Shown here one piece after another: positions 38,739 to 49,295 of a DNA stretch of 64,000 bases. This DNA comes from Coriolopsis trogii (Eukaryota > Basidiomycota > Agaricomycetes > Polyporales > Polyporaceae), in the NCBI GenBank assembly GCA_020543525.1, contig JAHYIO010000033.1, positions 2,852,001-2,916,000 on the forward strand. Direction: 5' to 3'. Each line of letters opens with the position of its first letter. Position 1 is the stretch's first letter. The notes below the pieces were generated by a model that had not been told where the DNA came from, made no database searches, and saw only the letters and a program-made list of their open reading frames with translations. Made by a program: the position numbers and the translations under genes.

Positions 38739-39912
38739 TTATACGCAGGGTGGCTCTGCACTAGAAGCGCTGTCAGCAACAGGCTCGCCCGCAAAGTACC
38801 CGCGAGTGGCAAGGATGTCCGAATGGTCGACTTCCCAGATACCCTCTAAGCCCGCGACGCTCTTCTCCCACGCCTCCTTGACACCCATATAATACTCGAC
38901 GTCCTTATCGCCCCCCGTGAAGCTCGCGACGGGGTCCCATAGGTAAGGCCGGAGGAGGATGACCCTCCCACACGGGTCGCGCATGGCTATGTCCTTCAAC
39001 CTGTGCGCCATCGGAGACGTCAGAAGCTGCAGATCGCGACGATCATCATGGCTGCACGGTCAGTACACGAACCAGTGCGCGGAAGACAAGCAGACTGACG
39101 TTGGCGTTGGCGTTGGCGTCTCCCGTAGGCCCCAACAGCTCTTGCTGCGACGTCTGGATGATGACGCGCTCGAGCGAGCGTGGAAAGCCGTCGCGATCTT
39201 CGAACGCTGGATCGTCCGGCCGAAGCATGCGCTCGAGACCGTCGGCGATGTGTTTGGCCCCGTCGCCGCTGTTGACGAGGCGCGAGATGCGCAGGTGCGT
39301 GAGCGACGGGGCGAGGACGCTGACGAGGCGTGGGAGGGACTTGCGCAAGGAGTGGTCCTGTATGAAGTGGAATCGCCGGAGGGCAGGCGTCTTCGGGAGG
39401 GAGAACGACCCGTGGAAGGTGAAGATGGAGCCGTACAGGGTCATCTCGCGCATGAGCGGGAAGGTGACGCCCGCGGGCAGGCCTGACTCTTCGTACCGGT
39501 CGAAGAAGAGCATGGTGCAGATGCGCAGGCTGGAACAGACGTGGAGGAGGATCCGGACGATCGGCTCGGGGGAGTATTCCCGGGACGGATCCATTATCTG
39601 GAAGTCCTCCTCGATGCGCTCGCGCAGCCATTCTGACCTGTCTTGTCCTGGGCGGTACTCCATCCATACCCGGCGGCGGTCGGTGAGATAGAGGTGGCGG
39701 ACCCGGCGCTCCTCTGGGCGCGCGCGGTCGAGCCGTGCAGCAAAGGCGGATAATTGGTACGACCCGTAGAGTGCGACGGACTGGTTGGCGTATCTGCGTG
39801 AAGCCGCGTGAATCCTCTTGGACACTAGGGATAGAGCGCGGCCTGTTTGACCGTCGTCCGTGCAGGCGTGGGCGAAGACGGAGGAGAGGATCTCTGTTGG
39901 ACAGCGGTCCAT
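38739..39912 (-). CDS. F-box-like protein with leucine-rich C-terminal region
   Basis: Probable substrate adaptor of an SCF ubiquitin ligase. The start MDRCPTEILSSVF (ATG at 39910-39912) opens directly into an F-box-like helix pair with SLVSKRIHAASRRYANQSV. It is followed by repeated hydrophobic strand/helix pieces (RHLYLTDR, LRICTMLFF, LREMTLYGSIF-like, LTHLRISRLV) typical of fungal F-box proteins with degenerate LRRs. One 46-nt intron at 39027-39072 with branch point TACTGAC joins FRAL to LLTSPMAHRL in phase 0. Without it the frame stops at 39046. The result is 375 residues. The open frame extends upstream to 40125, but a canonical intron-like segment near 39980-40040 suggests that part is 5' UTR. 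Very similar genes are numerous in Agaricomycetes, and the target cannot be predicted. Confidence 0.7.
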
Positions 39913-40129
39913 GGGGCTGGTTGCTGTAGGGCGCGTCGAGTTGGCGCAAATGTGCTGTCGATGGCGTCGGCGTTGTTCCCTAGAAGTGGGAGAAATGAGA
40001 CTGGCTGTGATGGCGGGGCGAGACAGTAAGTACGTACATGTTGCGCGCTCACTGCCAGGACTCAGGAGTAGCTGCAACCGTGCCATCTTCCCACGTAGTG
40101 GCTGTGCCCTGATGCAGATCTCCATATAT

Positions 40130-41256
40130 GGTATGGCTTAGTACAGTTCCCACGGGTTGCACTGTCAACGCTTGGGTGCCTTCAAGTCCACAACCACGCC
40201 GTCGCGCTGCACTTTTCAGAGCCATCAATACTGCTACAATGTGACAGGACCACCTGTGGTCGCGTAGCATGGTCGAACAAGAATCAGTCTAACTGCTTGA
40301 AGCAGAACAGCTGCACGGGTGGCGCGTTGAACATTCATGTGATAACTCCTCGGCCCTTATTCCGGGCGCTTCGAGAAGCGGTAGACCATCCAAGGGCCGA
40401 ATATATCATGTATGTTGTATCGCGAACCTGCAGGCAGGCAATATGCAATCAGCCGGTGAGTGGCGCGTACCCCATTCTGCCAACTGTCATCCGTCTCTCC
40501 TATAGAAACTCACCAGTGACTCGTCGTGAAGTCAGTTCATTATGGGATAGACCATCATAGATAAGCTTCGGAGAGGCAAGCGATTCGGAGAGCGGTTTCG
40601 AAATACTGTCGTCGAAGCTGGCACTTTCATGCACTGCCCTGATATACTAGACGAGTAACGTGCATCAGTGGAATGTAGCAAATTTGAAGTCGGAAAGGTG
40701 CAATGTGCGCCCGATGCCGCTACATGCTCTCCTAGGTTTTATGTTGCAGTCTCGATTGCAGTCTTACTATCCGGTTCCTTCGAACGAACAGCGCACCGAT
40801 GACTCCGGATCTTCATTACCAGCACGGCGGAGATAGAGATCGCTTCTGAACCGAGCTGCATGAAGCCGCCCTCCTCTGACTCAACGTGCGAGTGATTGGA
40901 GATCATTTAGAGCAAGGACCCGAGGATCAACTCGGAGGACGCTCCTCCAGTCGTGGTGTTTGCTCTCGGCCGTTGGTCAATTGGCGTCCCTCTCACTCGG
41001 AGTCACGCATATCAGCCTGGGTATTTCAAGAGCTCTCGAGTGCTTAAAAGTACAGATTCACCCCTTGCCAGTTGGTCGCGTAATACGCACTAGCACTGCT
41101 AGGCTTGCAAGTTGTAGCATGGCGGGGTTGGAGAAGAGTTGAGATACTTCTCAAATTGCGACAGGAGATATATATTCTCGCCTGACACTGTACACGGTGA
41201 TCTCGTCTAATTAGCCCGAACCCGCGATTAGACGGCCATAGCCATAGTACATACAC
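40130..41256. other. 1.1-kb intergenic region, no gene seen
   Basis: No open frame longer than about 90 codons and no domain signal on either strand. It holds the upstream region of the F-box gene and the 3' flank of the MYND gene. Confidence 0.45.
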
Positions 41257-42375
41257 TCAGCATTCGTCGTCAACGATCGCAAGGTGGTGCTCCAGCGATT
41301 TGGTCGTGAAAGAGTCGATAGCGATCGTGTCAGGGATTGGGCCACCATCGATAGCAAAATGCCCCATGCACTCCTTTCGGTGGCCGTCGCAGTAGTCCTG
41401 CAGGCCGCTCATGAGCTACCACACCTCAACTTGGAACAAAATTCGATGCACGTACGCTTGATCGACAATGGTCGCTACAGTATGTCGGCTTGGTCCTGAT
41501 CTGGCATCCACCCACGCAAGGCATGAACAACACCCTATCGCGCCTCGCCTGGTCCCGGGTGATCCTGTGATTCCTGCACTCCCTTAGGGCGCACGCAGGC
41601 ATGGACTCAACGCCCGCGTTCCTGTCCCGTTCCATCCGCTCTAGCCGCGCCGAGACGACCTCCTGCTCCCGGTGGGCGACGAGCGGCCCCATCCGTCGCC
41701 AGAACTTGAATTTGTTCAGGTCTATGCCGAGCAGACGCGCGAGGTTCCGGAGCGCAAAGAACGTCAGGTACCCGCTCTCCGTGAACAGCGAGCCCTGAAC
41801 GGCGAGCCACGCGTACTTGACTGCTGTCGCGAGGTCGTGGGTGGGGGAAGACGGGTGGACAGTGCGGGTGACTGCGGGAGACTGGCGCTCGGCTCGGGTC
41901 ATGGCATACTTGCGGTAGTACGCATAACCAATGAGGGAGCGGAGCTGGTTGATGACGTCGTTCGGGGGTCTTTCGACGGAAGGCCTGCCTGCTGGGCCGA
42001 TGGATGCTTCATTGAGCTTAGCGTAGGTGAAGACGTCCTGCAGACGGACTGCGGCTGAGGCGGGACCGCTGGGGCCACAACCAGAGACACATCTGCCAGT
42101 GGAGAATGTAGCGAGGGTAACTGGTTAGGACATAAGAGTGTCGGCAAACGCGAGACAACTGACCTTTGGGTGAAAATGAGGATGTTCATCCATCGTCCGA
42201 GATGTTCCTTCTCATAGGTGATGAGGCGTGCTTGTATTTCGCTGGGTATACCTTCGATTTGCTTGAGTGTGTTGCGCTCTGTGGCCGCAGGGTCTGCGGG
42301 AGGGTGGCGCACGTCGTAGCAGCATGAAAAGACGACTCGTGTGTAGGCGTGGGTTGCAAGGCGGCTGAGTTCCAT
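41257..42375 (-). CDS. MYND-type zinc-finger protein, paralog 1
   Basis: The start MELSRLATHAYTRVV (ATG at 42373-42375) is followed by an alpha-helical region. The second exon includes GYAYYRKYA and ESGYLTFFALRNLARLLGID then FKFWRRMGPL, which match paralog 3. The C-terminus has a MYND-like zinc-binding module: CALREC, FMPCVGGC, PTYCSDHC and, across an intron, DYCDGHRKEC, giving a full C/H ligand set. The end is LAIVDDEC, stop at 41257-41259. MYND fingers mediate protein-protein contacts; no enzyme domain such as SET is present. The spliced product is about 330 residues. This belongs to a lineage-restricted family often multiplied in Agaricomycetes; the function is not known. Confidence 0.72.
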
Positions 42376-42485
42376 CTTGGAATCGTGAATAGTCTGTAAC
42401 CTTGGGAGAGCAAAGTATCGTGGACCCGAAGTCGTGCCACAACAACTCTTATATACTCCGCGGAGTTGACTAACCGACAAAGATA

Positions 42486-44118
42486 CTACATGATAGCCGC
42501 TCGCCCCAAGATCATATGCGCTAGCAAGGGCCAAAGGCCACTTCTTATTGTTACCATGAGAGAAAGTGAATGGACTATAAACACGACATCAATTGTAAGC
42601 CCGAAATGGGTGTCAATAGAGCAAAACTCACTACAATCGATTAGCTTCTCCAAGTCATTCGCGCCTTCGTGCCCCCAGTGCGCACCTGGCGGGGCTTCAC
42701 TGCTGGGACATTGGACCTCTTCACCCACGATTCCTGAGCGTCGGTCAGTCAGGCGCTCGTAATGCGAGAGGCCGAAAGCACGCACATCGTCAACGACGCC
42801 AGTTGGCCAGTCATTACATGAGTACCACCTGGTGAGGCGCAGCATCATCGGACTGAGTGTCCTCGTCCTGATACGGAACACCTCGCCCTTGCGAAAATGA
42901 CCTGGGTGAGGGATGTCGATGAAGATCTCCGCGTTCTCGTGCCGGTTCCATGCCTTCGGCAACATTGAACCGGCAAAGTCTTCCCAATAGTTCGTGCTGT
43001 AGCTGTCGGGCACAATCACCCAGTCCGGATCGTTATCATCAGGGGAGATGGGGTCCCCCGATATGCCCTTCTTGCAGACGTATCGATGGACAAACCAGTG
43101 CTGTGAACAATCGGTAAGCGAAGAAACGTTGGACGGAACAAAGACGGCGCACCTTTTCTTGGCACTGAGTGCTGCAATAGTGTGGTTTCGACTCTCGTGT
43201 GCAATTTCCACCACAGGCACGGAACGCGCCTCGGTGGACTGCTTGCACGCCGCACCCGTCCGCGGCGCAACGATACGCTAGCGGATGCGAAGCGAGCCTA
43301 GCACGCAGTTGTACATCCTTCTGCGTGCTCCGTTGGCAGTATTCGTCGTATGCCGACCAGAGTTTCTTGAAGTCGGAGTAGTGATCCACGGTGCGCACGT
43401 TGACGAGATAACGCGCTTCGACTGTCATGAGCCACTGCGCGATGCGAATGACTATGTACGGCTGGAAGCCGTCTCTGGCGCAGGTATCCGCGGCAGCTGC
43501 AGCATTCGGCATAGATGTATTCTTCATGAGGTAGTAGAGCGACCCCCAGCCGGGGAGATTGAAGTGGTTGTTGAAGTACATCCAAGCACACACAGCGAGA
43601 GCACGTCGGCGGAGTAGAGGAGTGGAGTTGCAGATTTGAGGGCGACGACCGCCATACTTGGATGCAATGCAGCCCATGTCAAGCCCTGTGAGGCTCTCCA
43701 GCACCGAAAAGATGTCGTCATAAGACATCGTTACCTCAGGCACTGCGCATCGAACCAGGCTCCTAGAAAGGTGATGAGAACGCGATATTGTACTATCAGC
43801 GATGGAAGAAGTCGGACTGAGATGGCACAAGCGGCACCTCATTACAAGCTCAAGCATCACAGGGCCGTCTCTGTCCGCGATCCCCTGCAAGAGTTTCTCA
43901 TACGGATACTTCTTGATCGTCTCTATCGTCTCTTCATATAGGCGGTTGTAATCTGGCGGACCGACGCGATAATCGTAGAGAAGTTCTTGTTCGAGAATAA
44001 CTAGCTTGTCGACGTTCGGAATTCGGAAACAATGCTGGCGAGGAAGATCGAATGCGATATCGTGAACCACGCGTTTTGGACGATTTGGAGGCATTGGAAC
44101 AACATGAACGATCGCCAA
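42486..44118 (-). CDS. MYND-type zinc-finger protein, paralog 2
   Basis: A longer, more diverged MYND protein. The first exon starts MAIVHVVPMPPNRPKRVVHD (ATG at 44118) and includes TIKKYPYEKLLQGIADRDGP. An intron around 43750-43830 is likely because the sequence around VMRCRLCHLS is atypical. The next exon has FSVLESLTGLDMGCIASKYG, ALAVCAWMYFNNHFNLPGWG and RIAQWLMTVEARYL. Then comes the finger CAADGCG, ACGGNC, PHYCSTQCQEK and, in the following exon, HWFVHRYVCKKG, a canonical MYND ligand pattern. A roughly 170-residue C-terminal domain follows (IFIDIPHPGHFRKGEVF, RRSGIVGEEVQCPSSE). The last 50 residues before 42486 are uncertain and may contain another intron. No SET or other catalytic domain is visible. 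Confidence 0.68.
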
Positions 44119-44412
44119 AATCGGAAACCGCCGTCAAGCCAGCAGTTGGGCGTCTACCCTCTTTGCCACGAACTCCCTCCACCGGAAACATCGAAATGAC
44201 GCGAACTCGTGGCTTCAATCGTTCATTCACTCGTTGCGGGTGCGTGTGGTGAACAATAGGCTATGTTGCCAATTCGCTGCCACGTCATCTGCACTCGCCA
44301 CTACTAAAGGGGGCCGACTCCAACACAGGCAATGCATGTACATGATTTGTCCCAGCGAGTATATCAACACATACACACATATACACAACCTAAAGCGTTC
44401 AGGAAGCAGTCC

Positions 44413-44441
44413 ACAAATGCTATGCTGAACATAGCATTTGT
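44413..44441. repeat. Perfect 12-bp inverted repeat with 5-nt loop
   Basis: ACAAATGCTATG, loop CTGAA, then the exact reverse complement. It lies between the start of MYND paralog 2 (44118, -) and the broken FAD monooxygenase copy. It could be a hairpin near a transcript end or part of a small transposon end; no target duplication was found. Confidence 0.7.
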
Positions 44442-44539
44442 CTCGCACGGTGCGTGTTGTCTACTTTGATGTGAACGTCAATTTTACATAGTGAGACAAA
44501 TGTGTGTTTTGTGACTACGCATGCGCTCACTTGAAGCCG

Positions 44540-45550
44540 TCATGCTTCACGTCGACTCTCTGTGTTGGTGAGTAGGGTCTGCCCTTGTTCAAGCACTGTG
44601 TGAGGTGCCCTGGGATGGAGAAACGCGTTCAGGTTGTTCATGCTCAACGCAGCCCATTGTTCGCTCTTCGCAATCATCCTCTCCTCCCAAGACGCCACTG
44701 AAGCCTCCATCTCCTCCGCGCTCTTGCCGTCTTTGATGGCCTCTGACAGGACGAGACCCACTGTAGTGCGTCGAGCATCGCAAGATTGGCCCCCGCACCC
44801 GCGAAGGGACTCATCAGGTGAGCAGCGTCTCCCATAAGCGTGACGCCCAGGACATGCGTCCACTTATGGCCGACTGGCAGGTATAAGAGAGGACGCTGAT
44901 AGATCGCCGCAGCATCGCAGTTCGCGGTCAGCTTGCGCCCACACGGCGCCCGTCCCTCGTACTTCTCCAGCAAGACCCTTCGCGCCTCCTCCGGTTCCTT
45001 CTGCCATGTCCAGTCTAGCGGTAGACGGGACCGCGCGCACGCTCGAATGCGTCCATTCCCATTGCGCTGGCAGCCGATCACTGTACCGCCCTGCCCTGCG
45101 TATAGGCTTCCCTGCCCGATTGCGTCTGCGACGTCCTGTATGTCAGGATACGAGAGGCTGCACATGTGAGTTGGCCCCGTCAGCCCCGATGAGGATGTCA
45201 CTCACGACGGTTGTGCTGTTTGCGAAGGTGAGTTCGTGTTCTCCATTCCCGATAGGACGCACGGAGACGAGTTGGTGTCCCCACTCGATGAGCTCTGCGG
45301 AGATGCCGTCGAGGAGGATCTTGAGGAGCACGCTACGATCAATTTCTGGACGTCAGTCCTCAACCTTGTGATTAGAATGGACATCATGGGCGATGAAGAC
45401 GTTTCCTTGACTGTCCATGATTTTGGATTCCTGTGCCTCGGGGCGTGATTGCTTGTCAAAGGCCTCTTGCAAGCCATTCTCGCGCAGAGCGCGCGGCCCG
45501 CTCAACCATCCAAGGTCCAGCATGCCCCCGAGGTGTTCGCGCATGGAGAC
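44540..45550 (-). pseudogene. Broken copy of the FAD-dependent monooxygenase
   Basis: Recognisable remnant of the gene at 46313, on the opposite strand. Shared blocks are EHLGGMLDL, GPRALRENGLQEAFD, RPEIDRSVLLKILLDGI, DILIGADGANSHVQPL and GVTLMGDAAHLMSPFAGAGA, plus a C-terminal EMEASVASWEERM. Four lesions are visible. The first Rossmann (GxGxxG) segment is absent. An in-frame TGA occurs at 45353-45355. About 25 codons are missing with a change of frame near 45145-45165. A one-base loss near 44760 shifts the frame after AMLDAL. These make an active enzyme impossible. Because it is a diverged inverted duplicate with a close intact relative 0.8 kb away, it is a decayed paralog rather than a processed copy. 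Confidence 0.85.
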
Positions 45551-46312
45551 TCTCGTACGGGCGGTAGAAGTCATGTAACTACATGATGGGTAGATCGTAA
45601 GTTTGTTGTAGACGATACCTCTAGTTGGGGAGATGCACCTGTACTGATGTGTGTATACAATCAATCAGGTCGAAAAAAGGTCTAGTGCGATCAAGCGTTG
45701 GCTGCAACTGATGGATCAATCGCCCCCTATATTTCGCGATCCACACTCCCACCAGCTTTCGGAATTTGAAAGTCTATCTGCCGGACGAATACGTCGCCTC
45801 CTGACTCACGATCTCGTGTCAGAAGCCTAGTTGACGCCGCAAGGCCTTGTCCATGAACAGTGCCCGTGGACGCCGCAGCAAGTTGAACATCGTGGGCGCA
45901 CGGACCCACGGGCAGTAGGATCAAATTCGGTATCCTTGCCCTACGGAAGCGGGCGATGCGTAGCTGCGGATGTGTTGCTTACTAACGCACGAAATATTGC
46001 CTGAAAGACCTCTCAAGTTCGAGTGCCGCCAGGCGTACGAATGAACGGCACTCTAGTCCGCAGTGCCATACTATGACGATGTTGCTCGGCCGTAGCAGAA
46101 GACACTTGCGATTGGATTTAGGTTGTGTGTCCTGCTCGTGTATAAATTGAAGCGGAACTGACGTCAGGTTCAGAATCCCAGAAGCATCAACTTGAAACAC
46201 TCCTGCCAAATCTCTGAGTTGCAGCTCGACCCGTACGTTGAGTAGTCACGCTGTGCGCTAGGGACAGCTTATACTCAGTCCGCCTTCGCGCACACAGCGT
46301 ACTGACCACATT
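45551..46312. promoter_or_regulatory. Region between inverted FAD-monooxygenase copies, with TATA box
   Basis: 762 bp between the broken copy (leftward) and the intact gene (rightward). TATAAAT at 46141-46147 lies 166 bp before the intact ATG and is the likely core promoter. No gene is seen. Confidence 0.45.
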
Positions 46313-47521
46313 ATGGCCCACGCAATTGCTCACCCTCGCATCGCAATCGTCGGTGGCGGAGTCGGAGGTCTGGTCCTCCTTCTCACCCTCTCCCGTCGTG
46401 GCATACCCGCTACTCTCTACGAGCGCGACAGCGGTTTCTCCGCCCGCTCCCATCTTGGTGGCACCCTCGATCTCGAATGGAAGACCGGCCAGCGGGCGCT
46501 GCGCGAGAACGGCCTCCAGGAGCAATTCGACCAGAACAGCCGCCCCGAGGGCGACGACTTCAAGATATGGGACGCTGCTGGCAATCTCCTCATGGCCCCT
46601 GGAGCCAACACTACTAAGGACCGGACAGAGATACGCCCCGAGATCGACCGCAGCGTCCTTCGCAAGATGCTCCTCGACGCTGTACCCGCCGACTCTATCA
46701 AGTGGGACCATGGTCTCACTTCTGCCCGCCCGCTCAACGACGGACAACACGAGCTCACATTCTCGAACGGCACAACGACCATCTGCGACATCCTAGTCGG
46801 AGCTGACGGCGCGCACTCCCGGATCCGTCCCCTCTTATCCTCTGCCACGCCGCTCTACAGCGGAGTGACGGGCGCAGAGATTTCCCTCTCTCCCTCGGTC
46901 GTCGCCCTTCCCGAGATGGAAGACATCCGTGCATTTGTCGGGCAGGGTACGTCCTTCGCGATGATGAAGAGTAGCTTCCTGGGCGCGCAGTTGAATGGTG
47001 ACGGCCGTATCCGCACCTACGCCTGGTTCCGTGGCCCCGAGGACTGGGTGCTGCCGCGCGATCCCAACGACGCCCGGAAGGCGTTGCTCGAGATGTACCC
47101 CGGATGGTCGCCCATGCTCTTGAAGCTGATCGAGAAGTGCGACGATGCGGCCATCTACAAGCGGACGCTATACTATCTCCCCGTCGACCACCACTGGGAG
47201 CACGTTCCGGGGGTGACGCTCATTGGCGACGCTGCTCACTTGATGAGCCCCTTCGCGGGGGCAGGGGCGAACCTCGCCATGCTCGATGGCCTCGAGCTGG
47301 GTCTCGTGCTTGCGGAGGCCATCTCGAGTGGGACAACGGCGGAGGAACGGGAGAGCGCTATTGCCGCTTGGGAGAAGAAGATGTTCGCCATCGCCGCGGA
47401 TGATGCCGCCGGTGCGCAAGGTAACATGGAGTCTTTCATTCATCCGGACGCTCCTGGTAGTGCTTTGGACAGGATGCACTCGCACATTCTGGACAAAGAT
47501 GTTGGAACTAAGCACCAGTGA
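46313..47521 (+). CDS. FAD-dependent aromatic-type monooxygenase (TetX/salicylate hydroxylase superfamily)
   Basis: A 402-residue intronless flavoprotein. It has the three group A monooxygenase fingerprints: RIAIVGGGVGGLVLLL at residues 9-24 (Rossmann ADP-binding, followed by YERD), LVGADGAHSRIRP near 160-172 (DG motif), and LIGDAAHLMSPFAGAGANLA near 303-322 (FAD ribityl, GD motif). There is no signal peptide or membrane anchor, so it is probably cytosolic. Such enzymes hydroxylate phenolic or polycyclic substrates with NAD(P)H and O2. The overall layout is closest to the TetX-like/fungal FAD monooxygenase group, but the substrate cannot be read from sequence. It is the only long single-exon gene in an intron-dense window, and a broken inverted copy lies just upstream. 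Flanking genes are MYND-finger paralogs. Confidence 0.9.
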   Translation: MAHAIAHPRIAIVGGGVGGLVLLLTLSRRGIPATLYERDSGFSARSHLGGTLDLEWKTGQRALRENGLQEQFDQNSRPEGDDFKIWDAAGNLLMAPGANTTKDRTEIRPEIDRSVLRKMLLDAVPADSIKWDHGLTSARPLNDGQHELTFSNGTTTICDILVGADGAHSRIRPLLSSATPLYSGVTGAEISLSPSVVALPEMEDIRAFVGQGTSFAMMKSSFLGAQLNGDGRIRTYAWFRGPEDWVLPRDPNDARKALLEMYPGWSPMLLKLIEKCDDAAIYKRTLYYLPVDHHWEHVPGVTLIGDAAHLMSPFAGAGANLAMLDGLELGLVLAEAISSGTTAEERESAIAAWEKKMFAIAADDAAGAQGNMESFIHPDAPGSALDRMHSHILDKDVGTKHQ

Positions 47522-47910
47522 GGATCATCGTGACTGTGAGTTGTATCGTGGCCTAAGCATAAGTGACAGATGTACAATAGATAGACGTCGATACTCCCCA
47601 CTCAACAATGAATGTCTGTTTTGTAGACGGTTGTGCATATTCCGCCAGTTCATTGCTCGCGTGGCGTTTGGACGGGATGGTTGTGGCGCTTGCTATAGTG
47701 AGTAACAATAGTCCCGTCCAAGCGCGTTCCAAATAGCCATTGTTCTAGTACTTTAGCTGGGACCATTGATGCTTTGACTGACCTCGAACGAAATCCGCTA
47801 GCTCAATACACATTCAATCATGGACTATGAGAATATCAAGGAACGTCTCATCCTCTTCGTTCCTCTTCGCCCAATCTTCGTTCTCCTCGGATTCGCGCTT
47901 GAGAACCGAC

Positions 47911-49030
47911 ATGTCAGACGACTCGGACAGTGTCAAACAACTTGTGGACGAGTACATGCGAATCGTCTTCATGTGCCAACAAGATGTCCGGCGTCCAGCC
48001 AAAAGCGTTGAAATGTTCACGGACGCCTGTGAAAGAATTATCAGATCAGTCACCAACGATGGTCTCAAGCAGACTATCCATACTGCAAAGAGCAGGCACA
48101 AGCGATGGGAGGCAATGATGGGGCTTGCGATGAGGTGAGAGTTCCACCATTCAGTTCCTTTGCTGCAGGAGGTGAGACTAAACTTCTCGTCCAACTCACA
48201 TCGACGTGCACAGATATCTTGTTGGTTTGGGATCACATAACACGTGTCCCATGGCCTGCGCGAACGAGGCAATCACAGAAGCTCTGGACGAAGACATCCT
48301 CAATATGCCCTCCGCGTCGGGAAAGTTCAAACCACCCTCCCAAGCCATGATTGCCGAAACCCATTGCCTTGCCGCGTACGCGTATTACATTCGGTACCTT
48401 GCCACCGTTGAAGATCGAGTCTCGTGCAACCCTGCCAAGGACGGCACATACGTCCAGGGATACGTACTCGGGGACCTTGTCAGTGCGACGCGTCACGCGT
48501 ACCTCTCTGCTTCGCAGTGCGACCACCTCAGCGAGATAGTCTACATCGTATTCTATTCGCTGAGAAGTTTTTCGCAAGCCCTAGGTGTGGACCTCAAGAA
48601 GTACAAGTTTTGGAGACGCATGGAGCCCCTATTGAAGACACGAGAGTGGCGGTTGATCTTGGAGAATATAGAGGGCCCGGAGTACGCATCGCGTCCTGCG
48701 TGCGCCTGGAGGGATTGCAAGAATAACAACCTAACCAGGCGACAGGCCCGCCGCGATGGCATACACCTATTTCCGTGCATGGGAGGCTGTAGCCTCGAGG
48801 GAAAGCCCACTTACTGTAACCAGTCACACGCATTACAAGTATGTATGTTTCCTGCGGAGTCACAGTACTGAAGAGGCTACATATTGACGGGCATTGTTCC
48901 GCAGGACGACCACTTGAAATCAGCATGCAACGAAGGATATGCAATCCAATACGACCCTCCAAAGACAGTGGAGATGAGCGAGTCCCATGCTCGTGCGTTT
49001 GCTAAAATGTTGGCTGAAATTGACGTATGA
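47911..49030 (+). CDS. MYND-type zinc-finger protein, paralog 3
   Basis: Start MSDDSDSVKQLVDEYMRIVF at 47911, chosen because it begins the helical region matching paralog 1; an in-frame upstream ATG at 47827 would add 28 Ser-rich residues. An intron at about 48136-48213 leads to YLVGLGSHNT. The second exon contains AAYAYYIRYLA, VFYSLRSFSQALGVDLKKYK and FWRRMEPLL, then the finger CAWRDC, LFPCMGGC and PTYCNQS. After an intron near 48840-48904 comes DDHLKSAC, and the protein ends AFAKMLAEIDV at 49028-49030. The MYND set is slightly degenerate: the usual Cys after YC is replaced (YCNQSHALQ). It is about 320 residues long. It is convergent with the decarboxylase gene. Role unknown. Confidence 0.7.
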
Positions 49031-49295
49031 TGATGGTCGTCGAGCTGTACCCAGCGAGGGTGTTGTCTTGAACTCATACCGTCGAGTACTCGAGCCCCGC
49101 ATGACACATTTCTGGAACGCAGCAACAAGGTCACATTCTCTATCCTTCACAATTCATACAAGCGATACAGATCGAGGATACACATTCAGCGGAGACAACT
49201 CGGCGACAGTATTTTGTCGCATCAAGAGGCCATCTAGACACAGTTGTTGAATCAGCCCTGACGCTCTCAGTAAGGAATGAAGTCGACACACCTTC

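Noticed and set aside
39020..39949. 309-codon open frame on the - strand
   Set aside because: Out-of-frame shadow of the F-box gene, Arg/Pro-rich; the overlapping frame carries the F-box motif and a consistent intron.
46313..47521. Calling the FAD monooxygenase a tetracycline-inactivating enzyme
   Set aside because: The fold and motifs match the TetX superfamily, but many fungal hydroxylases share them and substrate residues cannot be judged without a structure-based alignment.
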